Shown here one piece after another: positions 31,557-40,044 of a DNA stretch of 64,000 bases; the first letter of the stretch is position 1, and the number at the start of each line of letters is the position of its first letter. The position numbers and the translations under genes were made by a program. Below the pieces are notes generated by a model, which was not told where the DNA came from, searched no databases, and saw only the letters and a list, made by a program, of their open reading frames with translations. This stretch comes from Tritrichomonas musculus. Lineage: Eukaryota; Parabasalia; Tritrichomonadida; Tritrichomonadidae. The stretch spans positions 6,572,001-6,636,000 of the forward strand of contig JAPFFF010000001.1 of NCBI GenBank assembly GCA_039105265.1, written 5' to 3'.

Positions 31557-32700
31557 TCATATACTTCTCATATCAGCATATGCATATACATCGGAATCCC
31601 TATTACAGTATCTCCCTAGAAACTGCTTAACACTATAATCGATACATGTTTGGACGAATATAGATAGTGTATTCTCTTTAATGGGCTGTCCATTCTTGAT
31701 AGATGAGGTAGATTGGATAACCTTCAAATCTTCTTTGAACAAACCATATTCATTCAACTTAACCTCTTTGGTATCACATGTATTTAATGCCACTTTGAAT
31801 CTATCTTTCAATAACTCCTTTAATATCTTATACTCTTTCTTGTCCTCTATCTTACCTAATATCTTATCGTAGTTCATTCTCTTGGTATTGATTAAGTCAA
31901 CAATCTCACTTCGTTGTTCCTTTATATATGGTATCAACTTATTAGTATAGATCATTTGATTATATCTCTCATTAGTACATGGATTATGTAATCTATAAAG
32001 CAAGCGAAGTGTTTAATATCATCAGGAGTAACACTTATCAATGCAACTTTATCGAACTCTTTGGTTATCTCAATTAAGCTTATATGTTTAAATAAGAAGT
32101 GTGCTTCATCAATCACTAGAAAGTAATCTAGTCGTTGCTCTATCATATAATATTTTTCGATTAAGTCATCTAAACACTTAGAAGCAGTGCTGTAAGTAGT
32201 AATAATAATATTAATTCCCTTATATACTGCTTTACAAAATTCATTAAACGCATTCTCATTAACACACAATCAAATGGACTTAACTTCCATATCAGTCAGT
32301 TTGGTATAGAACTCTTCAGCTATGTTCACTGATGGAACTATAACCATAAACTTGTCTGTTTTGTGTGATGATATCCATTTACGAATCGCAGTCTTATCTC
32401 TAAAACTGATTGGTGCTTCACTGATGAACTTCTTTGACCTAATCTGCTTAGAAATCTTATGTAAACCATACTTTTTCACGTTCATAAAATAATATTAATC
32501 ATCATAATCCATATAATCGATATCACCATTCTCATCGTAATATTCTAGTTCAGCATAAGTTGATATCAACTCGTTCTCTATCAGTTGATTGCTTAATCTT
32601 TGTTTCTTCATCTAATTATTTACCATCCTTATAGAAGTAATCTTCTGGAATCAAATATCTTCTAATGTATATATGTTCGATCTTGTACTTTAGCTTTAAC
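31557..32700 (-). mobile_element. Fossil virus/phage-like cassette with an SF2 helicase remnant
   Basis: On the minus strand this block carries remains of a DEAD/DEAH-like superfamily 2 helicase, including FMVIVPSVNIAEEFYTKL, INIIITTYSTASKCL, the DEAH-type box FLVIDEAHFLF and VALISVTPD. Short tightly packed frames lie just upstream on the same strand, with only a few bases between them, as in phage or large dsDNA virus genomes. Codon use (many AAG, GAG, ATA, TTA, AGA) differs from the neighbours, which prefer AAA, GAA and ATT. The element is broken, with a few interruptions. Family is uncertain: Maverick/Polinton, another dsDNA virus or a bacteriophage. The similarity is still readable, so it is probably not ancient. 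No capsid, integrase or polymerase part was recognised. Confidence 0.5.
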
Positions 32701-33661
32701 TGAGTACATAGTATCATTCGAAACCGGTTATTCTTTCAATGGATCATCATCATCACGAAATCATTAATAGACAAGGTTTCGCACACTTCTTCTTATTGTA
32801 TACCATTACTTAACATTTATAGAAAAAATTACATTTAATACACAAACTTATTATGTTTTTTTGCAATTAGTCCTTACTTATTGATCACAATTAGCTCTAA
32901 TTTATTGGATACAATCTTGCTAATGCCATATATGAACCTTGCTATAGAATCATTTGGAAACGAATTCATTTTAATATTGCCGATTAAATAATTAATTTAG
33001 ATGTTATCGTAATGGGATCGGATCCAAATTTATGTCTGTAGTAAAATTGGAATTACTTTATTTATGATATATTCAAATAATAGACTACTGTTAAAACTTC
33101 AGTAAAAATGAGAATTGAATACAAAATAATAGAAATGAACATTCTCCTTTATAAAAAAAAGAAAGGATTAGATGTTGTTAATATAACTTGTTTACCCGAA
33201 AAGAAAATTTGTTAATCAACATTACAATGTTTATACTACAAACGGGAATCGAATCTGATACCTTAAATTCAAAGATGTTATAAGAATTCTGCTTTTATAT
33301 TTACTTTGAAATTATTTTTTACATATAGAATTAAAGCTTCCTACTATATAAATCAGGTTGTACGTTTGATTTAATTTAACTCAAAACATAATACTTTAAT
33401 GTTAAAGGTACAATTTGATTCAATCTAATCTAAACGTAAAAACTAGTTCACTTTAATGGAAGAAGCTATCAATAACATTGATCAGCTTGTCCGTCTGGAC
33501 AATTCAATTTCTATTTTGGCAGAAGTAATTGTTCCTTCTATGTAAAAAAAAAGTAAAAGGCACCTTGTGATTCCAGAAAACGGTAAATGGAATTTTAGTA
33601 TTTTGTCTCTCTTATTAAATGAGAAATAGTTGTAGACTACAAAAGAATATAAAGGCAAATA
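32701..33661. other. AT-rich spacer with possible gene remnants
   Basis: No intact gene. A 29-codon frame at 33456-33545 (MEEAINNIDQLVRLDNSISI) and an adjacent open stretch (HLVIPENGKWNFSI) look protein-like but match nothing I recognise. Two loosely similar stretches of about 55 bp lie in tandem at 33359-33465. Confidence 0.35.
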
Positions 33662-33669
33662 CTATTATA

Positions 33670-34000
33670 GGGTGTTCAATAAGTTTTTAGGATCACCACG
33701 AAAGAGTTTATGATAATAAATTAAAACTTTTATAAAAATAATCTTTATTTTATGTATTCACCTTTGTTTTTTTATGACTTGCTTTGATCTTTCTTCCCAT
33801 ACCTCAAAAACGTGTTTTATAAATTCTTTTTCCGAATCATTCAAAAATGATACTATAATTTCTATTAATGATTCTTCTGAATCAATTGATTCATATTGCA
33901 TTTTATTTTTCACTGAAACAATTATGTGTCTTCCATTCCTACTGTGATAATTCAAAACGTGGGGATGCCACTAGGCATGCCATTTGATCTAACGCAAAAT
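33670..34000 (-). mobile_element. 3' end of a mariner-like transposon
   Basis: A minus-strand frame ending at 33758 reads SLIEIIVSFLNDSEKEFIKH then VFEVWEERSKQVIKKQR. This is the C-terminus of a mariner transposase (…VFExWxxRxxxVIxxxG). The candidate terminal inverted repeat follows at 33670-33700 (GGGTGTTCAATAAGTTTTTAG…), directly preceded by TA, the mariner target. The upstream region near 33960 (WHPHVLNYHSRNGRHII) may be the eroded HPPYSPDLxPxDFxLF segment. The catalytic part and the other end were not found. It is a plain DNA transposon, 5'-truncated and dead. Confidence 0.6.
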
Positions 34001-34402
34001 AATTCTACTCCTCAAAATAAAGAATATTTCAGAATTAAAATACCTGCATTTGAAAACAATCTTTGATACTTAATATAAATATGATACCAAAAAATCACTG
34101 ACTATTTGATATGATTATATAATATTATGGTTTGCTGATTGTATATCACATTTGTCTGTGGATAATAATAACTCTTTAGATCCCATTCGACTTCATTAAA
34201 ATAAACAGTTAATACTGAACTTCAATTGTTTTGATCCTCCCGGCTACAATAATTAATATGTGGAGGAAAATATCCAGTGAACTCTCATATATTCTCAACA
34301 ACAACAACAAAAAAAAAAAAAAAAAAAAAAAGATTACCTAGATCAAACATAATTTATTAAAATCATCCAAGACATTGATTCCATATCACTTTTTTTTTTT
34401 TT
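34001..34402. other. Spacer with A- and T-tracts
   Basis: No gene is visible. It probably includes eroded upstream mariner sequence at its left. An A-tract lies near 34309-34331 and a T-tract near 34391-34402. Confidence 0.4.
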
Positions 34403-34590
34403 AACTTTTTGAAAAATAATTTAAATACTGTAACTGTTTTGAGACTGGAGTGTATTCAAAAAGGCTGGAGTGAAGTTAAAAATTCATTCAAAAAGTGGTT
34501 TTAAAAAATCTCGGTAACTGAAAAAGTGATGATAAAAAAACGATCTTTTTGAAAAAGTTTAAATTGAAAGAAAAACTCTTGTTTTTACTC

Positions 34591-35452
34591 AAAGGTCGTA
34601 CAACTAAATTGAATAAAAAATAAAATTAAATAAATTTATATTTATCTTAATAAATAATTTATCTAATAATTATAATATATAATTTATATATTTTATATCC
34701 AATATTATAAAATGTAATGGTTGAAATAAAGACTTTAATTAAAATTCAATATATATCGATTTCTTATATATTTGCATCATTTAAAAAATATAGATGTCAT
34801 TTGAATGGATATACTATGTATTATACAAATAATATTTTACTTTTTGACGAAATCCTTCAGTAACTGAAATATTAGACTTTTTATATTTATGAAACAAATC
34901 AACTAAATCTTCATTTTTAGAAAAAACTGACATTTGATTTGGAATGAAATTCAAATATATTAGAAAGTAAATGCATATAAATAAAATTGTATTCGTCATT
35001 TGGCTCCTGTAACGTCCAATTTTTTTAAAATCATCATTTAATAATTCAACAAATTCAATTTTTCTGCATTTTTAGCTAAAAAATGAATTTTATTTTTTCA
35101 ATAATAATAACTATTTTTATATAACAATTAATGTTTTAAAAGCATATAAAAAGATATCAAAAGAATTAATGATTAGAATAAATTATATAAAAAGTTATTG
35201 CTATTCTAAATTTTTATAAAGTGTTATAAAATTCTTATCAAAAATAATTAAAATAAATTGAAATAAAATACTCAAATTTATTTTCTGAAGAAAATTTAAT
35301 ATATACTTATATCCTTTTAGTTTTTATTTTAATTTGAATTTTATACGACGCAAATATTTATAAAACTGATTATTATTATAATAATAAAATATAATTAGTT
35401 TTAACAAACCAATCGTTGAGTTTTACTGTTAAAATTCAGTTGTACGACCTTT
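34591..35452. mobile_element. 862-bp TIR element with perfect 15-bp ends and 8-bp TSD
   Basis: The left end AAAGGTCGTACAACT (34591-34605) is the exact reverse complement of the right end AGTTGTACGACCTTT (35438-35452). Similarity continues inward (AAATT versus GAATT). TTTTACTC flanks both sides (34583-34590 and 35453-35460). The interior is AT-rich with one 61-codon minus-strand frame (34814-34999) of no known family, so the element is non-autonomous. The exact boundary within the right T-run could shift by a base. The superfamily is unknown; an 8-bp duplication is hAT-like. Confidence 0.75.
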
Positions 35453-35627
35453 TTTTACTCCAAGGTATTTTCAAAGCAATACGATTAAAAAGTATTCAAT
35501 TTTACTAATAATTTTTATACAATTAGAAAATTCAATGAATATTTGTTTTGGTCTACCATTTTTTATTACTTGACGAACTTGTATAGAAGCAGCAACACAC
35601 GATTACAAAATAGCAATACAACAGGAT

Positions 35628-35645
35628 AATTGTTAGCTAACAATT
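35628..35645. repeat. Perfect 18-bp palindrome
   Basis: AATTGTTAGCTAACAATT is fully palindromic. It lies within the 2.55-kb inverted-repeat region. Nearby, a stretch of about 30 bp around TATCTTAC(T/A)TTCCAGTCTTTAG occurs twice as a direct repeat (about 35689 and 35828). Confidence 0.7.
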
Positions 35646-36956
35646 ACAAAACAACTTCTTGGAACAGCACAAATTTAACAGAATTGATGATTATCTTACT
35701 TTCCAGTCTTTAGTTTTCAGACTCAGCCGAAATGCTTGATTCACTCTTAATTAAAAACCTCGATAAGATAAAGGAATGTGATGATTATTTTGTTATTGGA
35801 CAAGCAATTTAGCCGTAAAAATTGATGCATATCTTACATTCCAGTCTTTAGCTATTTTTATTGCAAGATAGTAATGGAAATTATTTTCTAAAAGAAGGTT
35901 AATAAAAAAATAAACACTAAATTTAGCTAAAAAAATTTTTTATTAAATTTTACATTGTGAAATCTGTTAAAAATAGTAGCTTTTCGTTTTAAAAAAAGAG
36001 CCTATCTCTGATATTACTAGAATTAGCATAAATAAGCTCATTTGCCATAAATTATACTATGTTGAGGACAAAACCTGATTTCTTTTTCATTTTATATAGA
36101 GTTTTTCAGAATTATCGGTTAGTTTTCAAATTTGAATGCTTCATTCAATTTCCTTTCAATTTTTTGAGGCAAACATGCAAGGTAGTCGTTTCTCGTGCAC
36201 TAAAAGATTTCAAAGTTTCTTATTTCCAAAAAAATATTCTTATGGTCGTATATCATATGAATTTAGGATTCTTTATTCTTCAATTTCTTTTTGGAAGAAA
36301 ATTAGTTAATATTATTTTAGAAAAATTTCTCCATATTTTTACTTTAGTAATCTGATGATTTGCTTCTAGTGTTGAAAGAAAATGAACAAATAATGCCTAA
36401 TTTACTTTTTATTAAATTTTTGAAAAAGATACTGAATCTTTAATGCAAAAAATGTATTAAAATCTCCTTAATTTTTATATATGATTCATATAAAAATATT
36501 TTATTACAGAAATATATACATAAATTAAATAAATGTATTTAATATAATTATAATGTTCATTATCGATCAGCATATTTCATTAACATCAGTTTATTTTTGA
36601 AATTATTTGAACATGCACTAAATATACAGTTTATTTTATTACAGAAAAGCTGATATTATACATTTTTTTTTTAATGGAAATAAAAATCTTTTTATATTTT
36701 GAATAGTTTATATTTATATTTTTCTGCGCAAAAAGCGGTTGGAAAAACTTTAATTTTATATGAAACTTTTTGATAAGTTAATCTTCTTTTATTCTTTTCT
36801 CTATAAAACATATTAATTTTGATAATAAAATTCATTCATATTACTAAAAATACTGTTTAATAATTAAAATTTTGATCATTCAATTTATTTTCAGTTCACT
36901 CCAGGGAAATTGAGAGACTCTGGACTCAAAACAGTTACTGTAATTTTCAAAAAGTT

Positions 36957-37293
36957 TTAATTCTATCAAATAACTTTTTATGCATTTATAAAGTAGTTAT
37001 AAAATATTGTATTTACAAACATGTAAAATAAAATAGCAATATTTATTAATTATTTATCCATGTTTGTATCATTTGATACTTATTTATTATCAAGAAAATT
37101 ACATTTACTATATAATATTTTGAATATATTCAAAAAATGGAAACGTTATATGAAAATGTTCATTAATATTTCTGATTTGAAACATAATTTTAAAAAATAA
37201 ATTACTAGATTTTCTTTATTTTTTATTATTAAAATTAATTAATGCAAAAAATCTTTTTAATCATTATGCAATTTGTTGATATCATCATTTTGA
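36957..37293. other. Spacer upstream of a gene lacking a start ATG
   Basis: AT-rich sequence. The only nearby ATG (37266) is in a different frame from the downstream gene and stops after 11 codons. No trichomonad-type intron signals (GTATGT … ACTAACACACAG) were seen here. Confidence 0.45.
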
Positions 37294-39564
37294 GTGTCTA
37301 AAAAAAATTGGATTTATAGTTTTTATTTTCATTTCTTGAATCAGAATCATTGTAGATCCCATTTAACAACAAACTTTTTTCATCTTGTACCCGACATCCC
37401 AGAATCATTTTTAGTTGAATCTTTTGAAAAAACAAATCAATGCAGAGAAGAGTTAATATATAATCAACGAATTTCAACTTTACTTCCGTTGTTTCAGTCA
37501 AAAGATATTCAAATAAGTATTTGCAATAAAAATAAAAAACAAAATATATTATTTAGTAATATTTTATTTCAAAAGCCGACAGATGCTTTATCGGTCATAT
37601 CTCCACAACAAGTTCAGCTTATTTCAAATCTGGCAAGCTATGTTTTTGCAAATCCAGAAACAATGTTTTTGGCAATGCAAAATATTCTCGTTCAATCAAC
37701 AAAAAAAGAAATTAGCAAAGCTCAGAGACAAGAAAAATATAACGACTTTTTGCTTTTATGTTATTCAGCAATTCCTTCTTTTTTTGGCTTTTTTTCGACA
37801 TATGAACACTTATCTTCAGCTTTTTCATTTTATTGCACTGTTGTATCATCAGGAACATCAAGTTTGTCAATAGAAATTGTAAAACACAGTTTGATACCAT
37901 TTTACTGCAATGGCTGCACATATCGCTTTATTGAAAAAGTATTTGATCAATTTGGGACAGCATATTGCCATGATCCTCGTTTTAATTTCAAGCAAAAGCT
38001 TATTAATGCATCATCTTTACCTGATAATCAAAATGAATTGAAACTTTTAACCCTTTTTCGTGACGAATATTTACAATCTTTTGCAAATGCCATTATTAAT
38101 TCATATCAACTTTTACCTCAACCACATCAATTTTTAATAAAATTTATGAAAGTTCGTGGATGGCCCGCTGTTGATGTTTTATACTTCTTTATTCATGATT
38201 TTATTCTAACTCAAGTGCTAAATATTTTAAAAAGTACACCATTTACTACTCATTACGAATGTTTTTCAACTCTTTTTGTCAAAATAATTGACGAGGAAGT
38301 TGCAAAAGTCAAAAAAAACAGAAATGATAAAAATACCCGCAGCATATTCAACCCATTGTTAAATTTATTTTTAAATGCAAAATCATTTTTTGAAGTTCCT
38401 TCAGCTTATAGTGTTTTTGATTTATATTACACGCAGATTCTGACAACTACGTCTGATGTAAGAATTATTCTTGACGCTCTAATTGAAGTAAATACCACAA
38501 AAAATGGCTTGATAAATATTCCAGAACCAATAAAACAATTTATTGCAACAGATAACATTGATCAGATTAGTTATGACACTTTTTGGATTAACCTTTATTC
38601 TCGAAAACCAAAAACAATCAATTCATCTTTCAATTGGCGTCCTGTTGTTTTCCCATCAATTTCGATTGATGGAAAGGACGTAAATGAATTAGATACCAAT
38701 CTTGACAATGATGAAGGCTTGAGTTCTAATTGCATCGAAGTTAATGAATCTCTCGAATACTGTAAGAATTCTCGAATCTTTGAGCGGTATTTAGTTCATC
38801 AAATGGAATCAATTGAACTTCAACATTATTTTAATATTACTGATACATATTTCAAATTAATCATACTTCCAGATTGTTACAATTTGCTACGAGACAAGAT
38901 AAATATCAAGAACTGGTCATCGACCAAACACTCGATACCAGATCTGTTGAATGATTGCATGCATCATATTCAGTCCGAGCGTATTGCACAATTATTGCTT
39001 ATGACGATTATAAAATCAATTATTCCAACAATTGTTCCATCATGCTTTCTAACACAGCTCCAGCTCTTTGAGAAAAAATGGCAAAATCATCTAGAAGAAA
39101 TTCGACAAGAAATACAAAATGAACTTCCCGATATTTTTAAGTACAAAAAAGGAAACGAAAGGACCGCTTTGCTTTTAAATAAACAACTTTGGTCTGCAAT
39201 TGACCATTTAAAATGCCTGCAAATAATTTCTTTTGAGTACACATTACATATAATAATCGATTCTTTGATTCAACTCGATGACCTTTGTAATATTGATGAT
39301 AACAAAAATAGTATAATTCAATATACAATCGTTATCAGTGACTGCCCGACTTTAATTTCTCGGTTTTTGCTAATTAATACATTTATTTTCAAACAGAAGC
39401 TTTTTAATGGAATTATATCTAATCACAATTTTGAAAAGAATCTTTGGTTCAGTTTAGAAATTGCCGTTTTAAAACTTTTAGAACATAATAAAAATTTATT
39501 AAATGAGTTTTTAATTATCCAGGAAGAGTTATTTGGATTTCCTTTTGCAAATTGCTTTCTATAA
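37294..39564 (+). CDS. Large helical protein of unknown function, 5' end unresolved
   Basis: The frame opens at GTG 37294, right after an in-frame TGA, and runs 756 codons. The first in-frame ATG is at 37663 (codon 124). Sequence before that ATG still looks like real protein (LVPDIPESFLVESFEKTNQC, REELIYNQRISTLLPLF). So the true start was either lost, lies in a missed upstream exon, or is not ATG. The whole protein is helical and rich in Leu, Ile and Phe (VSPQQ-like SPQQVQLISNLASYVFANPE, FLIKFMKVRGWPAVDVLYFF, ERIAQLLLMTIIKSIIPTIV). This suggests an alpha-solenoid or RasGAP-like helical protein. I do not recognise the family. It could be a 5'-truncated pseudogene, but about 2.2 kb stays open. 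Confidence 0.6.
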   Translation: MSKKNWIYSFYFHFLNQNHCRSHLTTNFFHLVPDIPESFLVESFEKTNQCREELIYNQRISTLLPLFQSKDIQISICNKNKKQNILFSNILFQKPTDALSVISPQQVQLISNLASYVFANPETMFLAMQNILVQSTKKEISKAQRQEKYNDFLLLCYSAIPSFFGFFSTYEHLSSAFSFYCTVVSSGTSSLSIEIVKHSLIPFYCNGCTYRFIEKVFDQFGTAYCHDPRFNFKQKLINASSLPDNQNELKLLTLFRDEYLQSFANAIINSYQLLPQPHQFLIKFMKVRGWPAVDVLYFFIHDFILTQVLNILKSTPFTTHYECFSTLFVKIIDEEVAKVKKNRNDKNTRSIFNPLLNLFLNAKSFFEVPSAYSVFDLYYTQILTTTSDVRIILDALIEVNTTKNGLINIPEPIKQFIATDNIDQISYDTFWINLYSRKPKTINSSFNWRPVVFPSISIDGKDVNELDTNLDNDEGLSSNCIEVNESLEYCKNSRIFERYLVHQMESIELQHYFNITDTYFKLIILPDCYNLLRDKINIKNWSSTKHSIPDLLNDCMHHIQSERIAQLLLMTIIKSIIPTIVPSCFLTQLQLFEKKWQNHLEEIRQEIQNELPDIFKYKKGNERTALLLNKQLWSAIDHLKCLQIISFEYTLHIIIDSLIQLDDLCNIDDNKNSIIQYTIVISDCPTLISRFLLINTFIFKQKLFNGIISNHNFEKNLWFSLEIAVLKLLEHNKNLLNEFLIIQEELFGFPFANCFL

Positions 39565-40044
39565 TTTACAAATATTTTTCTATTCATTTTATACATTTGG
39601 CATAGATAATTACTCTATGACTGTTAAACTTGCTTATCAAAACACGACTGTGTTTAATCGATATTATTCAATATCTTTTATAAATTATAACTCTATCTTT
39701 TATAATAATGCTGATTTTAATATACAATACATGCAGTTCTATCGTATCTATATATAAAAATATATTAGCTTTTATTCAATATATTTTTTCTTTTGACAAT
39801 ATGATATAAATCATCAAAATACTATTATACATTATTAATTCCTTTTCAAATATGCACTTATTCATTTAACATATATGAGAAAGAATTGAGATAATCAAGA
39901 TATATTTGCTTTTTCAATTCAGAGAATATTAGAGACAAATATTTGACCTTGTAAATTTTACAAAATGGTTTTCTTTTGAAAAAGTCATCTCTTCAAAAAT
40001 CCTTAACCGATTTAAAAAACCTAATAAAACTTAGTTTTAAACAA
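39565..40044. other. Spacer and 5' flank of the Glu-rich gene
   Basis: A 74-codon frame overlapping the end of the previous gene (39533-39757) is Tyr/Asn/Ile-rich and unconvincing. GAAAAAGT lies at 39978-39985, about 60 bp before the ATG at 40045. A nearer ATG (39965) is in another frame and stops at once. Confidence 0.4.

Larger units (their letters stand above)
34405..36956. mobile_element. 2.55-kb region bounded by diverged inverted repeats
   Basis: The left arm, 34405-34481, contains ACTTTTTGAAAA, CTGTAACTGTTTTGAG and GGCTGGAGTGAAGTTAAAA. The right arm, 36887-36956, reads on the opposite strand ACTTTTTGAAAA, CAGTAACTGTTTTGAG and CCCTGGAGTGAACTGAAAA in the same order. About 70 bp match at roughly 70% with a small indel. 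The interior has no recognisable transposase; a 98-codon plus-strand frame (36059-36355) is Phe-rich and unconvincing. No clear target duplication was seen. A smaller TIR element (34591-35452) lies inside. Confidence 0.5.

Noticed and set aside
33228-33300. tRNA-like stretch (GGGAATCGAATCTG … CTTAAATTCAAAGAT) on the minus strand
   Set aside because: A T-loop-like TTCGATT and a weak anticodon-like stem exist, but the T stem does not pair, position 33 is not U and no acceptor stem forms. Chance or very decayed.
33456-33545. 29-codon frame MEEAINNIDQLVRLDNSISI…
   Set aside because: Too short and unmatched to call a gene; may be an eroded fragment.
36059-36355. 98-codon frame inside the inverted-repeat region
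   Set aside because: Phe/Leu/Ile-rich, no transposase motifs on either strand, probably chance.
37200-37300. Spliceosomal intron at the 5' end of the unknown gene at 37294
   Set aside because: No GTATGT donor or ACTAACACACAG-type branch/acceptor was seen nearby; kept only as one possibility for the missing start.
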